Origin: Timema cristinae
Taxonomy: Eukaryota > Arthropoda > Insecta > Phasmatodea > Timematidae
Direction: 5' to 3'
DNA length: 64,000 bases
Assembly (NCBI GenBank): GCA_039000515.1
Contig: JBCFYV010009882.1
Span: 106,968,821-107,032,820 of the forward strand
Under the pieces are notes generated by a model. The model ran no database searches. It was not told the origin of the DNA and worked only from the letters and a program-made list of their open reading frames with translations. A program made the translations under genes and the position numbers. This document shows, piece by piece, positions 46,548-59,700 of this stretch. The first letter of the stretch is position 1. Every line of letters starts with the position of its first letter.

Positions 46548-47714
46548 CTAATTCTTCTTCTTTCTCTTAAAGTAAGAGTCAGCATAGTGACCACCAAGTC
46601 CTTGAGAATGTTGACCAATATAATTGCCCTCTGGACTGGGTTCTGGTGAAGGTAAAACACGAGTGTATTTGCGTTTTTGACCAATAGGTGTTATAAGCCC
46701 AGGAGGAGGTGAAGCAATGAGTACAGGACTTCCTGGATGTGACCAAAGGCCTGGAATTATGCCAGCTCCCGGATATGGTCCAAATTGAGGTGCACTTACT
46801 GCTGAAAGTGGTGTAGAACTAAGGAATGCGCTCGAATTCCATCCACTTTGAAAGGGTGACTGTTGAAGGTGATTAGCTTTCATATCAAGAAACCCTATGG
46901 GTTTAGCGGCAGGCATTGCAATTGGAACTGGATTGCCCATCAGAGCCCTACCTGGAGGAACAGAATTACCAATAACAGGTTGACCAGCCAAAACTGGACT
47001 TCCACCCATTGGTGGGGGATTCTGGCCAGCGACAACAGATACTCCCGATTGCGAGCAAGATGTAGGCCACATATTCTCAACAGAATGTGGAGGGGAAACT
47101 GTTACACCATGTATCAATGAGAGAGGTTGATTTACAAATGAAAAACTTGAGCTTGGATTGGACAATAAATTATTAGTATTGTTATTTGTTTGAATAGCAC
47201 TTGTTAGCGAACCTAAGAGCTGGTTCAAATTCTGAGCATTACTAAGAATGGTGTTTATTGTTTTTTGCAAGTCTGGAACATTATCTGGAAAATTGGGTAT
47301 GTTGCTATTTCGATTTAACTTAGTTGGCTGCCCAGAAATATTTGATGCTCCAGATTGATTCTGCTGAGAAAAAGGATCATTTCCTACTTTGTCTGAATGC
47401 AAAGGGTCTTTTGAATTTGACATTGAAATGTGATCAAAACGACCGTTTTTGATTAAAAGTTTTGGGTCAAGTTGTGATACACCTAAGGGAGGAGGCTGAT
47501 GTGTTGGTATCTGTCCTAAAAGACCAGTCCAAAAATTAGATGGGTCCTGTGCTGCCATCTGAGAAGGGCCTTGATTAGTTATATTATTATGGGGAGCTAC
47601 CATAACACAATTTTTATTGGCGTCGTCCAATGTGGGATTAGAAAATTGTACTGGTGTAGTGACTTCTACTGGAGGTGGGCTCACTCCAACACCAGGATTT
47701 GGTAACAATGGAAC
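46548..47714 (-). CDS. raver: raver terminal exon
   Basis: Acceptor TTTTTAG on the minus strand (plus CT at 47715-47716). Phase 0, 388 residues and a stop at 46548-46550. Low-complexity Pro/Asn/Gln/Ser sequence with two landmarks: GLLGQIP at 47525-47505, which fits the PTB-binding (PRI) consensus, and the conserved C-terminal block with [18 protein letters not shown]. The end KRKKKN is basic and may be part of a nuclear localisation signal (inference). Confidence 0.95.
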   Translation of the reverse strand, partial: VPLLPNPGVGVSPPPVEVTTPVQFSNPTLDDANKNCVMVAPHNNITNQGPSQMAAQDPSNFWTGLLGQIPTHQPPPLGVSQLDPKLLIKNGRFDHISMSNSKDPLHSDKVGNDPFSQQNQSGASNISGQPTKLNRNSNIPNFPDNVPDLQKTINTILSNAQNLNQLLGSLTSAIQTNNNTNNLLSNPSSSFSFVNQPLSLIHGVTVSPPHSVENMWPTSCSQSGVSVVAGQNPPPMGGSPVLAGQPVIGNSVPPGRALMGNPVPIAMPAAKPIGFLDMKANHLQQSPFQSGWNSSAFLSSTPLSAVSAPQFGPYPGAGIIPGLWSHPGSPVLIASPPPGLITPIGQKRKYTRVLPSPEPSPEGNYIGQHSQGLGGHYADSYFKRKKKN

Positions 47715-50700
47715 CTAAAAAGATAGAAAATGTTCATATATCTAGATATTCCATCTAATATATATTTATTTATAAGGACTAATAATTTTTAACTATATAC
47801 ATTATATAAAATTCCGCATAGATTTTATAACTCGTATTTCCATTCAAATAAATTAAGAACTTTGCATATAAAGAAAGCTAAACATTTAAATGGAGGCTCA
47901 TATATTAGATTTTTTTTTTCCAAAATAATAGAGAAAAGGCTTAAAATTTGAATACGTCCATTTACTTGTATCCTACTAAATTCTTTGCAAGCATAATTGG
48001 GAGGAGAAAGAAAAAAATAATTTCAGTATGGAGGGAAAATTATTAATTTGTTTAAGAGTGTAATGATCACCCTGTAAGATAGCAGTCTTACCTTGACTAA
48101 TTACATTATGACTATCTTAAAAGCTACTCCACAGTGTACTCTGTACATATTTATATCAAGTGTTCTTTGATTACGTTTAAATAATTTAAAAAATTATATA
48201 TTGACTCGAAAATAAAACTCAAACTACTTTCTGTGCAAATATACACACACAAAAAATGTTTAGATATAAAAAAAGTTATCATAGAATAATGATTAACTTT
48301 TGTTTACAAAATGTAAGCCTGTTAAATATTATACATTGCTGTTGTAAAAAATTAATTAGAACAAATATGTTTAAGTAATATATTTACTAGATGTAAGCAA
48401 CATAAAGTGATAACTTGTCATATTTAATTTAACGTACCGGGACCCACTTCAGTGATCACATGGTCTAACGCTCTACTCTCGTGTTGGACTAGACTGATCA
48501 GGGTTCAATCCCGGTCTGGTGCACTCAAGGTGGTTATTCCTAAATGGTTTTTCACTCTCCCTCCACGCAAATATGGGTGCATTTCCTCTAATTAAGCCTT
48601 CATAATCCTTAACCCATTGGTTTAATTAGTACATAAATGTATAACCCGAATAGGTAGTAAGACATTTTAATAGGAATAATCTTATCTGAGAGCAAGAACA
48701 ATTACTAGATCTACTTTCGCGTATTCATACACCAAGGGATATGATCTGCAGCTGTCACTTTTGATAGATTTCATCAATATCGACCTTTTTTTTTTCTTCT
48801 AAGTTTATTCATACCAAAATCCTACCCTGGTTGAAACGTATGTCAAAGCCTGTGCATACAAGTCTGCTGATTGTGTAAGTGGACAATTGAGTGAAATATG
48901 GAGTGACTAGTGAACAATTGATTTAAAATAAATTGTAGCTCTAGTTTTTTTTAGCACTATGTCTTACTGCCCATTCGGACTATATGTTTATTTACTAGGC
49001 TAATGGGCTAGGGCTGAAGAATGGTGGATTTAGAGGAAGTGTACTTGCAATTGAATGAAAGAGAGAGAGAGAAACCATTTAGAATAAACCACCCTTAGTA
49101 CACCTGACAGAGATCGAACCCTGCTCTCCAAGTCCTCGGCAGTCTAGTCTGTTGTGAGAGTAGTACTTTGGGATAGGCAGCCACCGAATTGGGTGTTTGT
49201 CTAGTTAAGAGGAGTTTAAATATCTCAACTATTATCAGAATATGACACGTTATATCCCCATAAGATGAACCAGATTATATCAGTTTAATACGTAGTTCAT
49301 TTTATGGTTATTTAAGGAATTTTGATAGGCTACGGCAATTTTAAGGAATTGTGAAAAGTAATAAATTCAAAGATAATAAAAAACTTATAGTTAATAATGT
49401 TGCTATTAATTTAATCATTGATTTATTTTTCACTACCTTATATTTATTTAAATTAATCCAATGTGCACTATTTAAACACTTTTTAACACATTAGAACACA
49501 ATTTCAAATTAACCTAGCCTACAAGAGAAAACTAAACACTTAGATTTAGTTAAATAAATTGTACTATCTGGTTTAAATGGAGTTTTCATAAGCCAATAGC
49601 TATCTTTTTTTAGTATTTATCATAATGAATAAGGGCTTTCGAGACATAAAGGTAACCTTTCCAAACCCGGCATAAAAATGAATAGCTACATATATTTTAA
49701 AACATATTTCTTACTTTTTGTGGCTGTCCTGTCTTCATAAAACCATTTTGTTGGCCATTTGTATTAGGTTTCCTTGGTTCTGGCATCGTAATATGACCAG
49801 GATGAAAGTGAAAATGTCTTGCTGGAGGTGGGCCCATGGGAGGTGGGACGCTAGTGGTACTGGATGGAGGACCTTGCTTGATCAAATTCTGAAGAGTTGC
49901 CAACATCTGAGGGTTGCCCAACAGGGAAGGTTGAGTACTCCCCATTTGAGTTTGGATTTGGGCTGCAAGAAGAATGACCATGGCTGCTTGAGCATTTTCT
50001 GTTCCACCAGGAGAATTGGTAGTGTTTTCAGGTGCAGTTAACCCAGTCTTGCCTTTTACTGAAGAACTGTTTCCTAGGGTGGGTGTAGATGGAGGAGAGG
50101 GTTTATTCCCATTTTCACCTCCATTTTGCAGGGCTTGAATTTGAGTCCAAATAATGTTCTGCAGGCTCTGTGCAACTGAAAGTATAAGAAATAGTATTAA
50201 AATGTCTGGGAATATACTTCCTTTTAAATTTAGCTAAATTTTATTAAATATATATTTTAATGTTGGGTACTATGTTGGTAATTAAATCAACACAATGAAA
50301 GGTTGAAACATTAGGACATAATGCGAGCTAAAATGGTCAATTGATTAATATGACCTAAAAATACATTTTCTTATTACTATGAATACCGTCCATTAAAAAT
50401 ATTATAATTGGGATATTATTTTAATTTTAGACCTTTTCCCCACCAAATATAATGTTCTTATTATGTAAAATATGAGATCTTCATCCGTAATAGTTAGCGT
50501 TTGTGTTTCGCTTGGACAAACAAATCTTGCATTCATTTAGAGTTGGTTTATAATCAGAAACAGGATGTGGCAGCAACCAATTTAGCATAGTATAGGGCTG
50601 CTACCACAATATTTTTTTCAAACTGGACAGTGGTAATGGGAGTTTGAAAGTGTATTATACTTTTGACCAATAAGACACCTTGTTGAATTTTTGGCTAATG

Positions 50701-53700
50701 AACATTATGTACACCTGAATCAGTCTAGAGAATCATTTAGAAGTCCGCCATTTCTGTTACTGCGCATTTGTTTGTTGTTTAAGATATAGGTATAGGTGGA
50801 TTTTAAAAGTGTAGTATTGAATTTTTTTGACCTTTCACTTTGCTAAGTAGTTATTTATACATAAGTCTTCTATTATGTGACCTTTTTTAGTTCTAAGTCA
50901 GGCCTAGTCCCTTTTATCCTAAGTTTGCATTTAAGAGTTTACTTCCACAGCCGATATTCCGGCATTTTATTTTGAACTTGGTTTCATTGTGATTTTAAAT
51001 TTGAAGCATTAACTAATTCACTAGAAAAGTTAAATTTTCTTGTTTTTAAGTTGAGACTAGTTGTTTAAAAACTATTCAAGTGAAGACTTGGGTTTTACAA
51101 GAGAGATTTCACTTAATAGAGAAAAGTGCTTATGGTCTACACCAGAAGTTTATTTTATAGATCATGGAGTATCATCTAGAAAGTTCTTGCAATCATTAAC
51201 AAGAAAGATTGAATCAGTCGAGATATGTAGAGTGCCAATAACCAGGCTAGAAATTAGAAGGTTCCAAGACTTAGTTGGATAGTGTGCTAAAGTGTTGACA
51301 ACACCGAAAACACTTGGATTCTTTTAACCAGAGTGTAAAACCACCATTATTGCCGATGCCAGCCCTTGCGGTCTCGGGGATGTTCTTCACCAAAACCAAG
51401 GGGGAACTCCCACACTAATAATATGTGAGAGGCATTCCCTCGGCTGTGTTGAGAGAAAATATGGCCAAGTTGAAAAGGAGGCGAAAGGGCATGTATGGGC
51501 AGGTGAAAGATTTCATTATTATATTTACAGGGGCGAGGTGGAATTAATCACAGATCCCAAACCACTGGCATTTCTTTTCTCGCCTCGGCCCAAGCCATGT
51601 CCAAGAGTTTAGAGGTGGGTGATGAGGTTGCAAGACCACAGTTATTCAATAAAATAGCAATCAGGGAAGAGCAACATTGCGGACCCACTATCAAGATAAC
51701 GTTTATTTTGGTTTGTCATGTTTCAATTGAAATTGTCTTTCACTAACATAATAAACCAATTTGTATCATTATCATCAATATCCTCAATAAAAGATGTATA
51801 TACAAATCAATGTAGAGGTAGAATAGTTTTGAATGATATTGTGAGGGCTCACTAAGAATTAATTTGGCTAATATAATTTGTTATAATTATGCCATCTTAA
51901 ATCTATAATAGTGGATATTAATGTATTATAACTAGTGACACTTTACAGAGTTTCTACAAGGATTACATTAACAACTGTCTGGAATTATGCAGAAAAACAA
52001 TCTCTATAAGTTTAGAATTTAATTTATCAATGGGAGAGCACAACATGCTATAATTTAAAAGTCACTCTATTCCAGGATTTTTTTTTATTATTTTATTTTT
52101 ACATAAACCTATTTAACTTACTGTTTATAAACTCATACAATTTATGCTAGAAGACATTTTAATTTTTATGTAGGCCTATATTTTTCAATGTATCATGTTA
52201 TTTAATATAACATGATACATTGAAAAATATAGGCCTACATAAAAATTAAAATGTCTTCTAGCATAAATTGTATGAGTTTATAAACAGTAAGTTAAATAGG
52301 TTTATGTAAAAATAAAATAATAAATGAATAGAATTTAAGTAACGTTTAGCAGTAACTACTACTAACTCTTTGATAAGCCACTGGCAGCCTAACACATAGT
52401 ATCGTCACTTCAGCCTGTTCAACGTCTTTAATTTTGGTGTCAAGTATCAAGGTATTACATATATTGACAGTCATTACAATGATAGTTGCCTATGAATATT
52501 ACATAGGAATGTGGGTTCACAGGTAAATTTGTCATCTCAATAATCATAGGTACAGCCTTTCTGTTCTTGCGAAGAGTGATACTTGTTCTAGCCCTTAAGT
52601 GGAGATCTTAGAATTCTAAATTTTGTTTTAATATATTCAACACCAAGGTTGTATCCAATAGTTAGAGTTAAGAAAGGTAATTTAGAAGTAGTGCATTAGC
52701 ATTATTACTAAGAAAGGATGGGGAAATCACACCAAGTGGACCTGACTGAAGACTCAAATCTCGAACTCCCCTTCTATGATAATGCAATCTTTTGAGAGCA
52801 TAATGTTTCACACATATGCATGGCCATGATTACAAGAAGCCACTATTTAAAACACCTCAATGTCATCAACCCGCATTCGAGCTACTCTGATCAAACTGCA
52901 GCAGTCTTTTGGCGAAAATAGTGCCAGCTTTTGTGGATAAAGGGTATCATGTGACCAGCACAGTTTTCTAGACCAGAGCCACTACATTTTCATTCAAGTA
53001 GCTCCTCAATTGTTCTAACGAGGCTGAGTTCAACCCGTTCCGGACCCAGGACTCTGGATCTTTAGCCAGGAGCTCTGACCACTAGAGCATAAAAGCGGCC
53101 GTGTCGCCACTTATGCACATTTAAAAAATGTAGATTTTTAGCCAAGATTGTAATGTAACAGTCACACATAAGTTTGTTTTTTGTTTTGTAGTACTGTGTC
53201 TTACTAGCTGTTTAGGTTAGATGCATAAGTACTAATTAAAGCTAATGAGTTAGGGATGAGGAAAGTTGAATGTAAATAAAGTGTACCCACATTTTCATGC
53301 AGGTAAAGTGAGAAAACCACTTATAAAAACATCCTCAGTACACCTGACCAAGATCTTCCTGTCATCTGCAGTTCGGCCTATTGCAAGAGTGATGCCTGAG
53401 ACCATTATACCATTAATGTAGGGTACATATTAATTGCATGATCAAAAGTGAACACAGAGGGAAACATTTTATCTTGCCATTACGATCTATAGATCCTGAT
53501 TATATTATAGACTCTTCAAAAAATGAATTAAATAAAAATCCAAATTGTGTTAATTGATACTTCCAAGACCATTACTCACAAACAGGATTTTGCTTGGACA
53601 AATTTTGAAGCTGCTGAAAGACAGCGGGTGCTGGAGGGTCAGGCAGGAGGCCAAGTTCTTTTCCTTTATTGGCCTGGAAAAAAAAAGTGTGTGTGTAAAT

Positions 53701-56700
53701 TAGAAATGTTTAAAGTGAAATGTTAGGGAATTAGGTCTTTAGGGACTGTGTTTCCAATTTTAATTTTACATATTTTAATTGTTTTACCTATTTTACTGAT
53801 TTCTACATATTTTCAAAGATATTACATATAATGACATATTTTGTATGTTTTTATATCATGGTAATATTTTCATGTCTTTCTTGGGGAAAATACTTAAAAT
53901 TGATGTCACTAATTTTCAGGCAACCTGTAGGCCTACTTTCATAAATGAATGTATCCAGTGAAGTGATAGCATTGTGTAAATTCAAAGCCAGGTAAGCTGG
54001 CTCATCATAGAGGAATACAGTTGTCTAAGTAGTTTTTTCTGACGTTTCTCATGCTTTGGAGGGGAGACAAAGTGGCCTCAGCAGCACGTCTCTCACTTCA
54101 CATGTCAATTTGAAACACAAGTTGACGAGTTGTAAAAACAATATTCCTTGGATATGATTAGCTCATTTTTCCCATTGTTCTTTGGTCGAAAGAAGAAACG
54201 GAAATAAAGTGGTAATGCAAAAAAAATTACAAGAATTGAACCAAAAATCAACTAAGGAAATGTAAGCCTAGTTTTAAGTTTGTAAAAATAGTACGGCGCA
54301 TATAACAGTCATTTGAAATGTTAACAAGACCTACCCTATATATATATAGGGTAGGTCTTGTTAATATATATAGAATGTTAAATGTTTGACACTGTCTCGA
54401 CATACTAACTGTTATTAATATATTTGCCTGTAAATATGTAACTCCCGACTGAAAGCAAAAAAAAATAAAAAATTTATGAAATTGGCTTTAAAAAATCAGG
54501 AGTGGTCTGATGTTCACTTGTTTTCAAAGAACTGGCAACAATGGAGGTTTCATTGAATGTATTGTTTGTATGATTTCTAGAATCAGTTATATAATGCCAT
54601 TCATTTGAGGTCTTTAATTAATGGTAAATTTAAGTGGTGTAAAACAAACTAGTACTGCATTCCAACTCATTAAAAAAGAAATAAATGTACATGTATATGT
54701 TAAGAAAAGTGTTTTTCTATAACTTGATTCAGAAATTTAGTCATAAGATAAAATTTGTTTCAATAATATATGTATTATTAATATGGCAAAAGAAGGTTTA
54801 TTCAATGTTACATATTTTCACATCAATCGATATTTTACTATATTTTACTGTTTTTGCTAAGTATTTTGTAGGTTAATACCACATAAAATCTGGTATCTAC
54901 TCATTACTAAATTATACAATCATGTAATCTTGAAAACATATGGGACATAAATAAGAACCTTTCCATACACATCAATAATAGCAATGAGTGAATCAATTAT
55001 TTTTAATTGAATCATTGAGAGATACAACAATTGGAGGGGTAGATATTATATTGAAGCACCCCTAATGCTAGAAACAAATTTAAATTATAGCTTATTTCAG
55101 TTGAATATGATTATTGTGAATACATTCTTCACATACTAATTCTGGGAAAAGAATTGAATTGAGATGAATTAAAATTTCTCAAGAAATACTTTGTAAAGTT
55201 ATCAAACCAAGTATTTTAGTATTCATTTACAAGTATAACTATACCTAAGAAAATGAGTTCAAAATCAAGTGCAGAAATCTTATCATATTTGTAAAAAACT
55301 TACTATTATATTAGTTCCTTGAATCATATTTTGTAGGTAGAAAAGGACCACGAATATACACATTTTAAATTAAGTTGTCATTTCTCCAAACATAGTTTAA
55401 ACTAAGAGCCCTTTTGGAAAGTACCTATGTTAGTATGAAAGTACTTATACATTTCTAGAAAAATAAAAGCTGCATTGAACAATGAAGACCAAAAATATGC
55501 AAATAAAATATTTAAATATAAAATTATGAAACTTTTAGGAAAACTACGTACTGAATCGTTGAGTAATTTTAAATATAGGTTTATTGCTCGTACTCCTGGA
55601 ATATAATACAAGATGCGAATATTATGACCACGAAGAGAGTATTTGTTGAGTGTAGTCTGGGCAGTTTCTGCATCTTCACTGGTGGCAAATTCAACAAGAC
55701 CCCAATCTTGAGGACATCCATTCTTCAGTGCTATCTGTTTCCAAAACAAATATTTGATCAATATATTAATATAATAAGTGGTGGATATTGAGCTAGTATT
55801 ACAGAATAATAGAATTTGTACCCCTCAGTGGGCATTTTAATATGTGACCAAAGATTGACAGACATTAATCTAATTATTATTTGGTTAGTGAAAAGAGGAT
55901 GTGCTCTGTGTATTGTTATAATATATAATTAATTGAACTAGTACACCTTAAAATGTGGCTTGAACCCAAAGTCTTTGGATTGGTGTTTTCTATCAATGTA
56001 CCATATAGTTTGATCCCATAATTAGCGAAGTTATTGAATAGAGAACATAGATAGCATTTAGTAATGATTTAAGGATGGTCTCAAGCTCAGTATGAACCTG
56101 GAAAGCTCAGTGGAAATCCATTGTTACAATATGCTAAAGGTCTTAGGTTTGATTGCCCAACTAATAAAACATATTAACTCATGCTTATAAGCTTGCCGAT
56201 TTGCAAAAAAGGAAGCTTTTATGAGTTCAAAAGTGGCAGTTGAACAAATGAATTGATGTGTTAATGCGAACACACTTGGTTAGTAGTGATTGATAACTTG
56301 TAAGTAGAGGGGATTTTGAGCAACTCTTATCATCCCTGATAGATCTCACCAGTGATATAGATTGTACTCACTTGGCAGTATGGTGGATTCACTACAGAAC
56401 TGAACACCTTCCGGAATTCCCCCATGTCACGGAAATCTTTGGGGAGTTTGTCAACATACAGACACTTGGAGTGGAGGGACTCAAAGGTCACATGACTAGA
56501 GTCTAACCAGTCACAGCAGAGAGCACAATTCTCAACTTGGAGACCATCCAAAATATTTTTTGCCTGTAGAGCACTCTCTTTTGTGGTATATTCAACAAAT
56601 CCATAACCTTTGCTTTCACCTAAACATAAGAAGAAAGTAAATTCAAATTTGAGTAATTAAGATACTCCACATGTAGGCTGAAGACATTATTAAGTATTTC

Positions 56701-59700
56701 ACTCGGCACTATCTCACTACCTTGGCTTTATGTCTAAAACTAAGATGCGATAGCTTTAAATAATTTTCATTGTTATGTTTCACTATTTTGGAGGCCACTA
56801 TTTGGGTACCCAGATATGTCCAAAGTGTTAAGTAAATATAAGGCCATGTGTGAGGTTTGTTTTGACATCCAATTTTGATTATATTTTCAATTATTAAAGT
56901 TGACTTGCATTTATTATAAGTACTAATTAGTTAAAGTTACAAGTTTAAAAGAGATTAAATATTTTAAAATATATTTTTAAAAAAAGTGTACAAACTTTGT
57001 GTAACAATATTGACTTCCCTGAAAATGTCTCACTCTCCTGGATCACCGAACACGTCCAAACCGCAGCTACAAATAATTCCTTTTGATCGGCCCATCTTCA
57101 AAAATACCTGCTCCGTCGATTATAAACAACTTTGGTTCATGCACAGGTGCTCTCCTCAATCTGCAACGTCCTTCTACACGTCCCTAGCATCTTATTGGCT
57201 CCCCCCTCCCATGCCACATGCTAGTTGTGATTCGTGTTATAGTATGACACACACTTGAGGAGTGACGAGGAGGTCTATCAACCGACTAGACAACAACAGC
57301 ACACTGGGGGATCCTACCATGACCTCTGCACTTCGGAGCTAGAACTTCAGAGGGCTTCAATATGTAACATATATTTAGTTGTATTACATTTTTGGGCCTA
57401 ACCAGGGTGCACGAAGAATTAATTAAATTTAACTTTGTTTTAAATTGTGGCTGTTCATAATCCCCCAATGGGGTTGGTAAACTATATTCATCAATGTTTA
57501 TTAGTCCAAAGTTAATTTATCTCTGATGTATAGAGATGTTTGCATCAAGTTGCTTAGCAACATGTAAATTCACATTTACTTATAGTGCTGTCTTGACACT
57601 CTTAATTGCTATGCTTAATTGTGTTAATTTTCTCTATTCTAAATAGATAGACTTGGAGACATGAGGTTCATGGTGTTATTTTATGGTCCTAATTAGGTCA
57701 TTGGCGTCATTTGATCCTTTGTTTATGCCGGGTGTACAGCTTGTATGGCTCATGATCCATTATTTGTACTGTGAGTGCCCGGCACCCTTAAGATTCATTT
57801 ATGGCTTGTGGCGTTAGCCGTTGTTTATACTTAGATGAAATCTGTTTGGAGTGATTTGTTTGGATGGTTGTTTTGACCAATAAATGGGTGTTTCTAAGGT
57901 CTACCCATATGTATGTCTGGAACCCTATTGGTCCGATTTGTCCACACTAAGCTCCCGCTTGGCGGATTACTCGGCTTGCTCAAGTTAAATCTCTAGTACT
58001 GTCCAACCGGTTGTTTAGATTACTTGCATGGTTGCAACCATACCTTGTAAAAAGGACCACTTACTATAATTGTTTAACTTCCAGTCTTGCTAATGAGAAA
58101 ATTTTGTAGCGGTGCTTACCATGAAGGTCAGAACTTCTTTATCTATAACTCTTTAGGTTAGACACCAAATTTGTAATGGTATAGCTTCATTGGCCTTCGT
58201 TTTAGAGAGCTGTGTTCCTCTTTAAGAAGTTATTAGCATATAAAGAATTAACTGTGTTGTATTAGTGTTGTATTAAAGAACAGTTTGGTGGGAGCGGCAG
58301 AGGAGGTATGTGGGAGGACAAGTAAAAAGAGGAAATGGAAGGAGAAAGGGAGCTAAATTGTATCTCCACTGAAGAATCTCTCTTGCAAAACCTTACAAAC
58401 AAACGGCCCAAATGAAAATCCTGAATTATATCTCCCAATGGCGGACTTTTCGTTTTAATTCTTATTCTTATTCTAAATAAGTAAAGAGGAAACATCAAAG
58501 ATGTACTTAAATCTGTCATAGGACTGTTAGGAGGCAGCAGAAACGACAAACTTTGGTTTATTATTAGTACAGCACATGACTAACAGAGGGCAGTATGGGG
58601 TAAAATTAGTCAAATCATTGGAAATGAAACATATTATTGATGGTTTTTAATTTCTTCTATTTTTACAAAAGTAAAAAGCATACCGTATTGTAATATGTAT
58701 TTTAGGGGAAATTTTAAAATGATTTTTTAAGGGGATATATAAATTGAAAAACTTTCAAAAACTACTCACAAGGGTAGTACAAAACAAAAAAGGGACACTG
58801 GGTTAAGGGGGATATATTAACAGAAAACAGCATTTTTAAGTGAGATAGAAAATTAAAATTTGCCAGGAATGTAGTGGGATTACTCCAAATACATACATAA
58901 TTTTAAACATTCAAAATTTTAATTTGGGGGTTGGTGAGATGAGGGAAATGAGCTTACCTATAAATTCATGGTTCTATATAAACATTTTTAATTAAAATAT
59001 TGTTTATTGATTCAATATTGTAGTTTCACATTTATTTGAGTAACATATCTGGACAGCCTGTATAATTTTTATGGAATTTTCCCACCACATAAAAAATGGT
59101 TATTTAAATATTATCGTTAAAATGTTTTTATTTCAATGCAGTTTAAATGGAATGGCAACAATTATTCATGGATTTATTTATTTATTTTGTCTGGGAAATT
59201 AGGATAGATGTGTGTTAATAACTTTACTTTACTTTACTTTACCTGTTGAAAATCAAAGTAAGATTAAGTTGAAACGGCATTGGTGGGCACACGGACATTA
59301 TGGCTGGTTCATCTAGTCTGATTTGTCAGGGTCCGAATCCTGACCTAGCTTATTGTGTGTGTGTGTGGGGGGGGGGGGGGGGGGATTCCTCCATTTGGAG
59401 ATATAATTCAGGATTTGTCTCAGGGTTGCTTGGTTGAGAAATGTCAAGAGAGAACTCTTAAGATGAGATACAATTCTGGATTCTGCAGATATAATTCCAA
59501 TTAATTATTAAAGGTGATACAACTCAGGATTTTCATTTTGGCTGTTTTTATGCAAAGTGCCTGAAAAGAGATTCTTCTGAGGTGATACAATTCATTAATC
59601 TCGAAGGCGACACGGTGGTGGAACGACATAGTGAATTAAGTAGTGGAGGAGACGAACAAAGAATTCAAGATTAGTTTTAGTAATAGGAATGAGGAAACAG

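Larger units (their letters stand above)
47715..49714 (-). other. raver intron with two family-A SINEs
   Basis: Holds the SINE copies at 48436-48675 and 48953-49190, listed separately. The rest is AT-rich intron sequence with nothing else recognised. Confidence 0.6.

Noticed and set aside
46863..47120. Plus-strand open frame of 85 codons opposite the raver last exon
   Set aside because: Complement of the raver coding sequence, which has strong family support on the minus strand.
48425..48520. tRNA gene-like head (A and B boxes) on the plus strand
   Set aside because: The A-box and B-box words are present, but the stretch continues into the body and shared tail of SINE family A. There is no complete acceptor stem, so it is a SINE head and not a tRNA gene.
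56986..57258. Open frame of 90 codons in a GC-richer part of the raver intron
   Set aside because: No recognisable domain, and no sign that it is a raver exon: the flanking raver exons already join in phase without it.
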